NCBI RefSeq assembly: GCF_900461555.1 | Contig: NZ_UGOX01000001.1 | Coordinates: forward strand, 350,001-414,000 | Length of the DNA stretch: 64,000 bases | Source of the DNA: Legionella quinlivanii | Lineage (GTDB): Bacteria; Pseudomonadota; Gammaproteobacteria; Legionellales; Legionellaceae | Reading direction: 5' to 3' | Part shown: in pieces, positions 18,876-28,234 of the stretch | How positions within the stretch are numbered: position 1 is the first letter of the stretch | Layout: each line of letters starts with the position of its first letter | Program-made: the position numbers and the translations under genes | Notes under the pieces: model-generated | The model's database searches: none | Told to the model about the DNA's origin: nothing | Seen by the model: the letters and a program-made list of their open reading frames with translations, nothing else

Positions 18876-20627
18876 TTACATGGTTTTATTTGAGTGCCCG
18901 TATGAGAGGCCTTGCTCAGCAGCCTGATTTTTTAAGTGGTTCAAATTTTCTTTCATACTCAAACTGGCCGGCGCTGTGGTCGGTTTCATTACTGCCGGCA
19001 AATCGTCTGCGTTTTGTGACTGTTGAACAAGAGAAATCTGCTTTAAGCGACTCATAAAATCATCAACTCCGGGTCGTACTTCCGGGTTGGCCTGCAAGCT
19101 CATTTGAATAAGCTCTCTGGCCGCTTTACCTTGCGCGGTTTGGAATATTTCAGCTGAAAAATCAAGAGCATCCGCTGTATTGCTGACAGTTGCGTCACAG
19201 CCTGCAAGCTGCAGTTTTGAGGCCCAGGACAACTTGTCATCGCCTTGCTGCATGGTCAGCAAGTCGTATAACATGACTGCCAGCTGATAGCTGGAAAATT
19301 TATCCATGTTTATATGCACATTGCTTGATAGATTCCCAAGATATTCGGGTGCGGCAAAAGAATAAGTAGTATTTACTTCCTGATATTTTTCCAATGTCCC
19401 ATCTACTTTCAAAGGACGAATAAACTTTATGTCAGAAACCGCCAGTTGCAATTGGTCATTGACCAGAAAATTTTCTGCCTTGATGTCCGGATGGCCATAG
19501 CCTTTCCTCGCCAATAGAGCAACAAACTCTGCAACTTCCAGCGTTCTTTGTAAAGCCATGCTCGCTGAAAGCTCGGGTTCCGCTTTGGCTTTTTGGGATT
19601 GATAACGTAAAATATCGCCATTCTGGCAAAACTCAGATACGGTGATCAGATTATTGTTTCCCATTGCTGATAAAGGCGTGACCGCGCGTAAGTAATCCTG
19701 TGTAAGAAACTTGCAAATCTCTGGATCCCGGCGTAGTTGGTTAATCACTCCGGGTTTGTAATCATTCCCGTCAGCCATGCGGATTAAATAAGATTGCCCT
19801 GTTTCCAGATTGGTGGTCACCCAGTTTTTGTTATTGCCGCCCCCTTGAGGCCCCAATCGCCTAGTCTCAAAACCAGGTATAATATCCATTTGGTTGCTGG
19901 ATAATTGTTTTGATAGCTCCAGCAGTGCTCCATTCTTGGGAGAGCGGGAGCCCAATAGTTCGGCTGCCACATGCCTCTGATGCTCAAGTTCAGTTTTTTT
20001 ATCTTCCAGGGTTTCAAAAATATAGTTCATTTCAAAAAGAACGGCACTCAATAAAGTACGCAGCCGATGCTGGGCAACTGGCTTTCTAGTGGTTTCAGTA
20101 GGGTGGTTTAGCTGAAGCAGTAGATGACTTTTCAGTTGTTCAAGGGCATTGTAGTAACTGATCTTCGCTTGCTCACTCTCATGCTGCCCTGTACGTTGCT
20201 GATGAACCGCCAGCAGTAAGGGGTCTATTTTTTCATATAATTCATTCCTTGCAGCTAAAAAATTCCGGGGCGTTGTTTGCTTCGTCCACTCTTTAACTGT
20301 AGGAAGAGGTATAGGATGCTTCGCCAATTCCAGAACGCTCTTCTCGCCAGAAGTTCCAGGGAAAACGCTAGTTTCAAACGTTGAGAGTTCCTGCATCACC
20401 AGGTTATTTGAATACCAGTTGAGATAATTATCGATATCTTTGTCCACAAAATTGGGATCATGTTTCGTTTGCATCTCTATAAAAACTGTTTCAGATAAAG
20501 TATGTATTTGCGCCAGAAGCATAGCCTGTTCCCGCCTGTCTGATTTTTTTTGATCATACAAACGGATAAGCGAGTTCAGTGTATTTATTTCAGCCTGTTT
20601 ACCGGACGTTTGGATTGGTGTGAGCAT
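18876..20627 (-). CDS. Atypical protein kinase-like protein (candidate effector)
   Basis: A 583-residue protein. The N-terminal ~200 residues are helical and unrecognised. Residues ~235-530 resemble a eukaryotic-type Ser/Thr kinase: catalytic loop HPDIKAENFL (~377-386; HRDxKxxN with Pro for Arg), a DIK in place of DFG (SDIKFI), an activation segment ending AAPEYLG (APE, ~425), and SSYQLAVMLYDLLT for the DxxSxG helix region. The usual VAIK lysine appears to be replaced (SYLIRMADG). The N-lobe glycine loop may be RLGPQGGGNNKNW. No membrane segment. It follows an ankyrin gene by 56 bases on the same strand. It may be an active noncanonical kinase or a pseudokinase; translocation is inference. 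Confidence 0.72.
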   Translation of the reverse strand: MLTPIQTSGKQAEINTLNSLIRLYDQKKSDRREQAMLLAQIHTLSETVFIEMQTKHDPNFVDKDIDNYLNWYSNNLVMQELSTFETSVFPGTSGEKSVLELAKHPIPLPTVKEWTKQTTPRNFLAARNELYEKIDPLLLAVHQQRTGQHESEQAKISYYNALEQLKSHLLLQLNHPTETTRKPVAQHRLRTLLSAVLFEMNYIFETLEDKKTELEHQRHVAAELLGSRSPKNGALLELSKQLSSNQMDIIPGFETRRLGPQGGGNNKNWVTTNLETGQSYLIRMADGNDYKPGVINQLRRDPEICKFLTQDYLRAVTPLSAMGNNNLITVSEFCQNGDILRYQSQKAKAEPELSASMALQRTLEVAEFVALLARKGYGHPDIKAENFLVNDQLQLAVSDIKFIRPLKVDGTLEKYQEVNTTYSFAAPEYLGNLSSNVHINMDKFSSYQLAVMLYDLLTMQQGDDKLSWASKLQLAGCDATVSNTADALDFSAEIFQTAQGKAARELIQMSLQANPEVRPGVDDFMSRLKQISLVQQSQNADDLPAVMKPTTAPASLSMKENLNHLKNQAAEQGLSYGHSNKTM

Positions 20628-20683
20628 ACATACTCCGATTCATTCCCTTAACTACAGTGTAGAATACGGATTCATGTTTGCTA

Positions 20684-21727
20684 TTAATGAATACTCATCC
20701 CGGGTGTTCTGTTTTGTAACAACTGTTGATAGTCATGGGGTGCAAGATCGGCCGCCAGCTGATTATGCTCATTGCATAGATCGGTTCTTGCTCCATATTC
20801 AAGAAGTAATTCAATTAGTTTTCCATTGCTTTGCACGGCAGCTAAATGAAGAGCGGTATTGAATTTCCTGTCTTGCTTATTAACTAAATCGAAATTACCT
20901 GCCAATACCGCCCTGACTGCTTCGACATAACCTCCTGCCACGGCATAATGCAGAATAGTTTGATTGTGGAGCGTTCGATGCTCAATCATCGCCTTATTTC
21001 TTAACAAGGGCTGATATATTTTTTTTAATCCAAATAACAGGGCCAGATGCAGCAATGATTCGCCTTCTCCATTGATTGTTTGTAATGCCGACGGACTTCG
21101 CTGGAGCGCCTCCAATGCTTCATCTTCCATTTGGGCTCGCAGCAAATAAAACAGGATATTTTCACCTGCGGCATCTAATCGCTTATCAATTTCGGGCAAG
21201 GTATGGAATAACTCTCGGTAACACTCTTTTCGCATAGCTATATTGTGGCATTGTAAAGCCAGCATGATAGGCAGTTTACCTGCCATATTCGCTTGCGTGC
21301 CTGACATATTCAGTTGCAGCAGAAACCGTATAACCCGCGGATGACCATTGATTGAAGCCAGATGCAGCGCTGAATTATTAAAGCTATTCACATGTTCCAG
21401 GCATTTTTTTTTGACCTCGTTATTACTGTGCGGCCAGGCCTGCATCAGAAATCGGTCCATCCCATTTTTGGCGGCATAGCTGAATACTATCAGGGATGAG
21501 TCGAAATCAAGGGTTTCATCCAAAGCATTTTTGTTTTTTATTCGCTCATAACTTTCATACAAATGTTTAAGCGCGGTGATAGTCTGTTGGGGTTGTAAAT
21601 CACTTTTAATATTTCTGCGAAAATAATTAATAATTGTTTCCAGATCACGTTCATTGATTTCATCAGGATTGATCTGCAATTGTCGAAGGCGTGTTTCCCA
21701 GCTCGCTGGTCCGAAAAAACCTTTCAT
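20684..21727 (-). CDS. Ankyrin-repeat protein (candidate effector)
   Basis: A 347-residue protein with a helical N-terminal part (~1-110) and about six ankyrin repeats (~112-340). Well-formed units include NNSALHLASINGHPRVIRFLLQL, GESLLHLALLFGLKKIYQPLL, NQTILHYAVAGGYVEAVRAVL and NTALHLAAVQSNGKLIELLL (each about 20 residues shown in part). Ankyrin repeats mediate protein-protein contacts and are common in Dot/Icm effectors. Start ATG 21727, with AGGACAGGACAG upstream. The kinase-like gene follows on the same strand. Confidence 0.85.
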   Translation of the reverse strand: MKGFFGPASWETRLRQLQINPDEINERDLETIINYFRRNIKSDLQPQQTITALKHLYESYERIKNKNALDETLDFDSSLIVFSYAAKNGMDRFLMQAWPHSNNEVKKKCLEHVNSFNNSALHLASINGHPRVIRFLLQLNMSGTQANMAGKLPIMLALQCHNIAMRKECYRELFHTLPEIDKRLDAAGENILFYLLRAQMEDEALEALQRSPSALQTINGEGESLLHLALLFGLKKIYQPLLRNKAMIEHRTLHNQTILHYAVAGGYVEAVRAVLAGNFDLVNKQDRKFNTALHLAAVQSNGKLIELLLEYGARTDLCNEHNQLAADLAPHDYQQLLQNRTPGMSIH

Positions 21728-21996
21728 AACTGTCCTGTCCTTATTGTTTAAACGAAGTATAGTCCGAAATTAGCCGCAGCGAATCATGGATAACCGAGTT
21801 GATCTTCTACGCTTCTGTCTGGTCCTTGTGGGCTCGATATTCCTTATTTCAATGAGGAAGGATAATTCATGGAATGGAGCCAGTTGCAAGTAATGCCGAA
21901 TTTTTTTACAAATCCATTGTGGCAAGGTACTATTGCTGCTCACACAGGTCATTATAATGTCATTCCCGGAGACAGGGAGGCAAGTCAGGAGTGCGT

Positions 21997-24174
21997 ATGC
22001 GAATTGTGCAATGGGTCAAATCGTTTGTTAATAAGCTGGGCGGCCGCTCTAATCTCATTGATGAACTGGATGACGACATTGAAAATAATTTAGAGAAAAA
22101 TAAGCCGCCTCAAGTTGAGGGTGCAGGAGAATCCAATCCTATTCTGGATGGAGCAAAGTCTGCGCCCGGACCAGAAAAAAAGGCATCACTCTGGAGTGCA
22201 TTTTCCTATTTCATTTCTTATATTTGTACTGGAAAAAATCTTCCGGACATAAGCCTTGCGCAAGTCATGAATCTGATTCAGGCGCTTGCAAATGGTTCCA
22301 GTTCTTTTTTGTTCGCCAAAATTGCCGAAGCATCGTTCACGGATGAAAAATCAATTGAAATAATGGGTGTTGAGTACTCAGTTGAGTCCCTTGTTGCAGC
22401 ACTTACCTGCATCTATGCTTTAGGAGGACTTGCAAAAACACAGGCGCAAATACTTCTCACAGGGCCCCGTGCCGATACCTTTGAACGAGTGGTCACCGAA
22501 GCAACTGAAAGACAGGTAGGACTTACTCTTGAAGAGAGTATTCGGCTCGGGTCATATCCTCAGATACAGCTTATTCAAAAAAGTATGGGTATTGAGGAGC
22601 TGATCGAAGCCTTATTCGGCGAAACGCTCAGTGCCGCTGATATCGCTATTTTGGGGAGCGCGCTAATGGCAGTATTGACCCACTCTGCTGCTTTGGGAAT
22701 CAGTGCCGTGTCCATTTTTACTGCCTGTGGGCTGTTTGCTGCAACCAGGGTGAATACTATAGTCGAGGCAAAATCAGAATATATACAGAAAAATAATAAA
22801 GTATGGGAATCATTTCTTGGCGCGCTGGCCAACAAGGGAATAATAGACAATTTTGATAAGAAAGCTGCCACGAGAGCGCTAGTTTCAGGGGTAAATAAAA
22901 ACTTCGGTGAAACATTAGTTAAAATGGACAAAATAAAGCATAGAACCAGCCAGGGATATACCACAATCTCGAGAACAGGTATGCTCCTGGGTGCTGTTTA
23001 TGCTGCCTATCAACTAAGAGAAGGAGCGCTTAGCCCTCAAAGCTTTATCTTCATCCTCGGCTATCTGAATCAATTATGCCAAATGGCCCCCGATTTTGGA
23101 GCGGCTTTCACACGTCTATTGTCTTTAATGCCAGACTTACAAACGGTCTATAGTCAATTTATAGATAACAGCAAACAGATAATAGACAAACATCCTGATG
23201 TAAAAATGGACTTAACTGAAAATGAGCATCCCGCCATTGAGTTTAAAGACATTCGCTTCAGATATCCCCAAAGTGAGGATAATGAGCAAGAGCGCAAAAT
23301 ATTAAGAGGGATTTCAACCAGGATCCAAAAGGGAGAGTGGGTTGCGGTTGTTAGTGCCAGTGGAGGGGGTAAAAGTACCCTTTTCAATTTGTTATTTGGC
23401 CATTCTACACCAAGTGGAGGTTCTATTTTTATTAATGGGCAGGATGTCGATGGTATAAGCCTCAGAGAGCGTCAGGCTTTCATCACGTTATTTTCTCAAA
23501 AGCCGGGATTATTTAAAGGATCAGTCAGAGAGAACATCCTGTTTGGTGCTCAGGCGCCGGTGGAAGATGTGGATACTGTAATCTTTAAGCTGGCAGAATT
23601 ATTGGGTATTGATGAGCTTTTAAATCGCCTATCCAGTAAACTGGATACGGATGTGGGTGACCAGGGGCAGGGCTTATCAGGTGGCGAGCAACAAAAGATT
23701 GCTATCCTTCGCGGCTTAATGAAAAATAGGGACGGTATTTTTCTCCTGGATGAAATTACATCCGCCCTGGATGCTACCTCAGCAAGAAAAGTGATGGAAG
23801 CCTTTAAGCAATATTTCAAGCCCTATGCGGCTTTGATGATTACACACGAATTAAGCGAAGCCAGAGACTTTGCCGATCGGATTATTGTAATCGACGGCGG
23901 AAGGGTCATAGCTGAGGGAACCCATGATGAGTTAATAGGAAATTGTCAATTTTACCGTGAGTTATGGAAGGCGGCCAATAAAGAGGATGCTGCCTCAGGC
24001 TCTTATAAAAAGATGACTGCAAAATTGGGAGTGGGTGCTAAAAGGGAACCCGAGGATATTGAAATTGAGATCGATGTGCATAGGGGAAGCCCTTTACAGA
24101 CTCTTCGCAAACAGAGGAAGATAGTGAAGGAAGAGCATACTGCCAGCAGTTCAAGCACCATTACCCCCTCTTAA
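21997..24174 (+). CDS. ABC transporter-like protein, fused permease and ATPase, unusual termini
   Basis: A 725-residue half-transporter. The membrane part (~residues 60-390) has several hydrophobic stretches, some quite polar for an exporter. The nucleotide-binding domain (~400-650) has Walker A VSASGGGKST, Q-loop FSQKP, signature LSGGEQQKIAIL, Walker B IFLLDEITSALD and H-loop MITHELSEA. DEITS rather than DEPTS is notable. The C-terminus has a ~75-residue tail rich in Lys, Glu and Ser (EDIEIEIDVHRGSP...ASSSSTITPS). Start: ATG 21997 with AGGAG 5 bases upstream; the in-frame GTG at 21991 overlaps that site. It lies among candidate effectors and has no partner gene. The substrate is unknown. Confidence 0.85.
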   Translation: MRIVQWVKSFVNKLGGRSNLIDELDDDIENNLEKNKPPQVEGAGESNPILDGAKSAPGPEKKASLWSAFSYFISYICTGKNLPDISLAQVMNLIQALANGSSSFLFAKIAEASFTDEKSIEIMGVEYSVESLVAALTCIYALGGLAKTQAQILLTGPRADTFERVVTEATERQVGLTLEESIRLGSYPQIQLIQKSMGIEELIEALFGETLSAADIAILGSALMAVLTHSAALGISAVSIFTACGLFAATRVNTIVEAKSEYIQKNNKVWESFLGALANKGIIDNFDKKAATRALVSGVNKNFGETLVKMDKIKHRTSQGYTTISRTGMLLGAVYAAYQLREGALSPQSFIFILGYLNQLCQMAPDFGAAFTRLLSLMPDLQTVYSQFIDNSKQIIDKHPDVKMDLTENEHPAIEFKDIRFRYPQSEDNEQERKILRGISTRIQKGEWVAVVSASGGGKSTLFNLLFGHSTPSGGSIFINGQDVDGISLRERQAFITLFSQKPGLFKGSVRENILFGAQAPVEDVDTVIFKLAELLGIDELLNRLSSKLDTDVGDQGQGLSGGEQQKIAILRGLMKNRDGIFLLDEITSALDATSARKVMEAFKQYFKPYAALMITHELSEARDFADRIIVIDGGRVIAEGTHDELIGNCQFYRELWKAANKEDAASGSYKKMTAKLGVGAKREPEDIEIEIDVHRGSPLQTLRKQRKIVKEEHTASSSSTITPS

Positions 24175-24220
24175 GGCCCAGGTATCAACACATCTCTGAA
24201 AACAGAGTCAGCTCCTCGCT

Positions 24221-24362
24221 TCTACGTACCCCTAAGAGCCTATGTACCCCGCTTTATGCGGGGTATCCATAACAAGGGTAGTGAATTTTAAAATGCTTTT
24301 GCCATCAGAGGCATTACCTGGATCGCGCATAAAGCGCGGTACGTAGGGGGATGTAGAAAGCT
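24221..24362. repeat. Imperfect palindromic repeat (GTACCCCGCTTTATGC-type)
   Basis: The left arm, GCCTATGTACCCCGCTTTATGCG (24238-24260), is imperfectly complementary to GCGCATAAAGCGCGGTACGTAGG near 24325-24348. There is also a partial extra copy, CTACGTACCCCTA, at 24222-24234. It lies in the 216-base gap between the convergent ABC and poly-glycine genes and may act as a terminator. Confidence 0.7.
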
Positions 24363-24390
24363 ATGCTCTTTAGCGGCTGTAAATCCTGGA

Positions 24391-25254
24391 TTACCAGGGC
24401 TTACAGTCGATTGAAAAAGGTGAGGGATTAAAGTTTGTCAGCTTCTCCTCTGCCCGTTCTTCGCCTTGCTCAAGATCGTTGTTCTTCAAATCAGGCTTGG
24501 GTTCCATTGCCAATGGCGATGAAACTAACCCCTTCTTTTCCTCGCGCGACTTCTCATTGATTGCTGCCGGTCTCGGGGTCGGTAAGAGATTGTTCGCCAA
24601 CTGCTGAATAAATGCATCGTATAAAGAACGAGTAGGGAGATTGATACGCAGGGAGAGTATATTTTTCTTCGTGTCTTCAACCAGATGGATGCAATCGCCG
24701 CCCAAATGCTGTTGATTTTTAAATGAATTGAACTCTTTAACAATTGCGACCATAAATTTTTTTAATTCGTTTCTTTGCTTTTCAGATAGAGTATCCGGGT
24801 CGCATTGCAGCTTGATAGTCAGCGTCATCGATTCAGGATCATTATTGACCAGCAATAAGCCTTGCTCGATCAACTCAGCAATGATCTCGGGATCAAATAA
24901 TTCGTCATCTGATTCAGATTCGTCGATATTCTCTATTGGATTAAACTCAACCAGGAAATCTTCATCATCGGCTAAGGGAGATAAGTTTGTCAGGGATAAC
25001 TCAAGGCTTTGGCTGCTGGCATTCTCTGATGACTCTTCAGCCCCACCGCCACCACCACCGCCTCCGCCATGGCCAAAACAACGGGGAGTTGGCGCAATTT
25101 CTTTAAAACAGGTCTTGCAGCGTACTTTGGCTGACTCCGCAGCCGCTTCTTTATCTTCTTCACTTTTCCTGAATCGTTGTAAAATCATGGTAATGGAGGA
25201 GCTTGAGGCGTTTTCGCTCAGGTTAGCTGTCGTCTTTTGTTGGGCTTCTGGCAT
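24391..25254 (-). CDS. Acidic protein with short Cys/His cluster and poly-glycine run
   Basis: A 287-residue protein I do not recognise. Near residues 45-62 is a Cys/His cluster (CKTCFKEIAPTPRCFGH; C-x2-C-x8-C-x2-H) that could bind zinc. It is followed directly by about nine glycines and then an acidic, serine-rich stretch (AEESSENASS ... ESESDDELFDPEI). A middle segment (~125-210) reads like an alpha/beta domain (MTLTIKLQCDPDTLSEKQRNELKKFM, abridged). The C-terminal tail is charged with glutamates (EQGEERAEEKLTNF), similar in style to Dot/Icm signals. No membrane segment. The glycine run is long enough to vary by strand slippage. Confidence 0.65.
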   Translation of the reverse strand: MPEAQQKTTANLSENASSSSITMILQRFRKSEEDKEAAAESAKVRCKTCFKEIAPTPRCFGHGGGGGGGGGAEESSENASSQSLELSLTNLSPLADDEDFLVEFNPIENIDESESDDELFDPEIIAELIEQGLLLVNNDPESMTLTIKLQCDPDTLSEKQRNELKKFMVAIVKEFNSFKNQQHLGGDCIHLVEDTKKNILSLRINLPTRSLYDAFIQQLANNLLPTPRPAAINEKSREEKKGLVSSPLAMEPKPDLKNNDLEQGEERAEEKLTNFNPSPFSIDCKPW

Positions 25255-25360
25255 AGGGCATCCTGAATGAAATTAATGGGCAATGTTTGAAATTATATTT
25301 AAAAAGCCAATGCAACTTCAGAGGAGCCGTAGAATTTTACAATATCTTTACGTGACCAGG

Positions 25361-27061
25361 TTAGTTTGTACTCTCCTCTTTTTGAAGAATAACCAGACGG
25401 GTCAACAGTGGTTTACCGTCCTGCTTTCTGCTGGCTATTTCTTCTTGTTTGATCCAGCGAAAATGAGATCTTGAGGCTAATTGCTTTAAATAGTCCAGAT
25501 GGTGGCTAAAACGTGCGCTCACCTGTAATTGCCAGGGCGATTCGAAGCTTATTTCTGTATTGAAAATGAAATAAGCTCCTGCCAGTAAATGCTGGCTAAT
25601 CAGCCCGAACAATTCCGAAAGATCGCCGAAATAAGGCAGTACATCCGCTGCAATAATCAAATCATAGGAGGCGGTATCTTTTTTTAGAAAATGAATAATT
25701 TCATCTTCAATCAACTGATCATAAATCCCTTTATCCCGCGCCTGAGCGAGCATTTTTGCAGCGATATCCACGCCGATAAGTTCCTGGCAAACTGAACGAA
25801 TACTGGCCCCGGAAAGTCCGGTTCCACAGCCCAAATCCAATACTCGTTCAACAATCTGTGTATTGGTCTCTTTCAGGAATTTTCGAATTCGTTCTGGTAA
25901 GGAATAGCCAAGATAATCCTTCAGGTGCTGATCGTAATAAAGCGCATAATTATTGAATAAATTGGCCGCATATTCCGGCGATGTTTCCGCTTGTTGATTA
26001 TTCATCAAGGCATTCAACATATGCCGGCTTGATTTATCGTCGGGCTTGGCAAGCAAGGCCTGCTGCAGTAATTTTTTGGCCCGTTCTTTGTCTTCAAGAC
26101 GAAGATAAATAGCGGCGAGATTATTGAGAGCAGCAAAGTGACGAGGATCTGTTTCGAGAATTTTATCAAAATGAGCAATGGCCTCGTTTAAATGACCCAA
26201 AGCCATTTGCGCAACGCCAGAGTTGTATAAATATTCACTGTTATCAGGAAACTGTTGCAGCAAAACATCATAATGCATTAATGCATTTTCAAAGCGGTCA
26301 TGATGAATAAATGTGGCGGCAAGATTATTGCGTGCTTCAATGTGATCATTATCAATAGTCAGTGCACGCGTGAAATAATCAACCGCTAACTGTCCATTAT
26401 TCTGCTTCAATGCGACCACCCCTAAATTAGTCAGCGCCTGCACATGATTTTCATTTTCCTGTAAAACAGTTTGAAAAGCATGTTCTGCTTCTTTCAGTCG
26501 ATTGGCTTCGAGCTCCAGTACTCCCAGGTAAAATTGCGCCTCAACATGAGAAGGATCTAATGCCAGGACATTTTTAAATTGAATTTTTGCAGGGGTTAGC
26601 TGATTATTTTTTAGTAATAACAAGCCTAAATTAAAATGAGCCAGTATAAAATCAGGCTCGGCATGAACGGCCTGGCGATAATGCTCCAGCGCCTGAAAAT
26701 AATTCCCCTGAATCGCATAGACACCTGCCAGATTACAGTGGGCCTGGGCATATTCTTTATTATAATGAAGTGCTTCCTTGTAATGGGAAATGGCTTGATC
26801 AAAATCATGTATATTTTTATAGGCATTGCCCAGATTATTGAGAAGCACCGGATTATCAGGTTTTAATTGCAGGGATTGCTTCATGAAAAGTACCGCATTG
26901 GCCATATCGCCCAGCTGTGCATAGGCTAAGCCTAAATACTGCAGGGCGCGTTCATTCCGTGGATTGGTATTGAGCAGCTGCTCATAGAGGGTAATCGCTT
27001 GCGGCAATTGTCCCCCATAATGAAGCGAGTAAGCTTTCTCAAATAGTTCATCATCATTCAT
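25361..27061 (-). CDS. TPR-repeat protein with C-terminal SAM methyltransferase domain
   Basis: A 566-residue protein. Residues ~1-345 are about ten consecutive tetratricopeptide repeats (for example ALQYLGLAYAQLGDMANAV, PVLLNNLGNAYKNIHDFDQAI). Residues ~375-560 form a class I methyltransferase domain with motif I VLDLGCGTGLSG and motif II LIGVDIAAKML, and an ADVLPYF motif. Similar TPR-methyltransferase fusions are known in proteobacteria, but their substrates are not established. Its ATG overlaps the stop of the GNAT gene (ATGA), so it is the third gene of a rdgB-GNAT-TPR/MTase operon. Confidence 0.9.
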   Translation of the reverse strand: MNDDELFEKAYSLHYGGQLPQAITLYEQLLNTNPRNERALQYLGLAYAQLGDMANAVLFMKQSLQLKPDNPVLLNNLGNAYKNIHDFDQAISHYKEALHYNKEYAQAHCNLAGVYAIQGNYFQALEHYRQAVHAEPDFILAHFNLGLLLLKNNQLTPAKIQFKNVLALDPSHVEAQFYLGVLELEANRLKEAEHAFQTVLQENENHVQALTNLGVVALKQNNGQLAVDYFTRALTIDNDHIEARNNLAATFIHHDRFENALMHYDVLLQQFPDNSEYLYNSGVAQMALGHLNEAIAHFDKILETDPRHFAALNNLAAIYLRLEDKERAKKLLQQALLAKPDDKSSRHMLNALMNNQQAETSPEYAANLFNNYALYYDQHLKDYLGYSLPERIRKFLKETNTQIVERVLDLGCGTGLSGASIRSVCQELIGVDIAAKMLAQARDKGIYDQLIEDEIIHFLKKDTASYDLIIAADVLPYFGDLSELFGLISQHLLAGAYFIFNTEISFESPWQLQVSARFSHHLDYLKQLASRSHFRWIKQEEIASRKQDGKPLLTRLVILQKEESTN

Positions 27062-27498
27062 AGTGATCTGACCATTAAAATATGCGGGATTCCATCCTCA
27101 TCGAAAGGTTCTCCCTCACTCCAAAATCCATAAGATTCATAAAAGCGTTTTAAATAAAACTGGGCATGAATATGAACCATTTTGCCGGCAAAATGAGTTT
27201 GCAGATAATCCATGACATTGCTCAGCAATTGTTTACCCAATCCCTGGCCTCGCGCTACTGTGGCAGTAACAATACGGCCAAAACTTAAGGTATCGGCTTC
27301 ATAGTCGGGAAGAATTCGCGCATAGGCTAATAAAGTATCTTCTTCGCGGATACACAGGTGTAAGGCTTGCTGATCTTTATAGTCGAGATCCTGATAGGGA
27401 CATTGTTGCTCCACTATAAATATAGCATTTCTCAATTGCAGAATGTCATATAAATCCTGAGTGGAAAGTTCATTGAATGATTGGATGCTGGTAATCAT
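27058..27498 (-). CDS. GNAT-family N-acetyltransferase (ElaA-like)
   Basis: A 146-residue acetyltransferase. It begins [35 protein letters not shown] (abridged), which matches the ElaA subfamily start (LR..VFVVEQ.CPY.e.D..D). The acetyl-CoA loop is [10 protein letters not shown] (R/QxxGxG/A), followed by [15 protein letters not shown]. Substrate unknown. The start overlaps the rdgB stop by 4 bases and the stop overlaps the TPR/MTase start by 4 bases. Confidence 0.92.
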   Translation of the reverse strand: MITSIQSFNELSTQDLYDILQLRNAIFIVEQQCPYQDLDYKDQQALHLCIREEDTLLAYARILPDYEADTLSFGRIVTATVARGQGLGKQLLSNVMDYLQTHFAGKMVHIHAQFYLKRFYESYGFWSEGEPFDEDGIPHILMVRSL

Positions 27499-28085
27499 AA
27501 TAACTCCTTCAGCTGATCCCGAAGCTGAGATAAGGCGCGTGCCCGATGGCTGATTCTGTTTTTAATTTCAGGCGACAATTCAGCGGCGGTGCAGTGTTGA
27601 TCTGGAATATAAAATATTGGATCATAACCAAACCCCTTGTTTCCTCTGGGCTCAAAAATGATCTGCCCCTCTATTTTGCCATAAGCTAAAAGAGGTACGG
27701 GATCGTCTGCGAAGCGAAGGATAGCAATGGCGCAAAAGAAATAGGCATGCCGTTGCTCTTCCTTTAAATCCTTCATATTGTGCAAAAGTTGCTGGATATT
27801 ATCCCCATCCGTTGCGTCTTCTCCCGCATAGCGGGAGGAATAAATTCCTGGAGCGCCATTGAGTGCTGGAACTACAAGACCTGAATCATCCGCCAGCGCT
27901 GCTTTGCCTGATTGTGCGCTGGTATGACGAGCTTTTATCAAGGCGTTTTCAATAAAGCTTAAACCGTTTTCCTCAGGGCTTTCAATTTCAAAATCAGCCA
28001 TGCTTAAGCACTGAATGGGTGAAAGGATAGCCTCGATTTCTTTAATTTTTCCTTGGTTGGCAGTGGCCAGAACGATTTCTTTCAT
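27495..28085 (-). CDS. rdgB: Non-canonical purine NTP pyrophosphatase (RdgB/HAM1)
   Basis: A 196-residue Ham1-family enzyme that hydrolyses dITP and XTP and keeps deaminated purines out of DNA. Family motifs: [11 protein letters not shown] (substrate loop), [43 protein letters not shown] (abridged, active-site region with DDSGL), [11 protein letters not shown] (hallmark) and SHRARAL near the end. The start is placed at ATG 28085, where the family begins; an in-frame ATG at 28100 adds five residues and neither has a strong ribosome-binding site. First gene of a three-gene coupled operon. Confidence 0.93.
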   Translation of the reverse strand: MKEIVLATANQGKIKEIEAILSPIQCLSMADFEIESPEENGLSFIENALIKARHTSAQSGKAALADDSGLVVPALNGAPGIYSSRYAGEDATDGDNIQQLLHNMKDLKEEQRHAYFFCAIAILRFADDPVPLLAYGKIEGQIIFEPRGNKGFGYDPIFYIPDQHCTAAELSPEIKNRISHRARALSQLRDQLKELL

Positions 28086-28195
28086 AGATGAACCGAACAT
28101 TGGAAGCGTATTCTGAAGTATATCAATGCCTAAATCTTACCGCCTCATGCATTTGGAAATATTTTATATTTCGCGAATATTGAATGGTTAAAATT

Positions 28196-28204
28196 TGGTA
28201 TAAT
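28196..28204 (+). promoter_or_regulatory. Extended -10 promoter for the PP2C-like gene
   Basis: TGGTATAAT (TG at 28196-28197, TATAAT at 28199-28204) is a consensus extended -10 element. No good -35 is visible at the right spacing, which is usual for extended -10 promoters. It lies 30 bases upstream of the start codon at 28235. Confidence 0.55.
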
Positions 28205-28234
28205 ATATTAAATAACGGACACTGAGATAGCTAA

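Noticed and set aside
21869-22093. Open frame of 74 codons (ATG with AAGGATAATTC upstream) before the ABC gene
   Set aside because: It overlaps the start of the ABC gene in another frame, has no recognisable domain and ends in a hydrophobic shadow of that gene. The first ~40 codons could be a leader peptide, but nothing supports it beyond a ribosome-binding site.
24728-25270. 180-codon plus-strand frame opposite the poly-glycine protein
   Set aside because: It is antisense to a gene with better features. Its proline run is the complement of the glycine run, and its serine-rich composition is a typical shadow.
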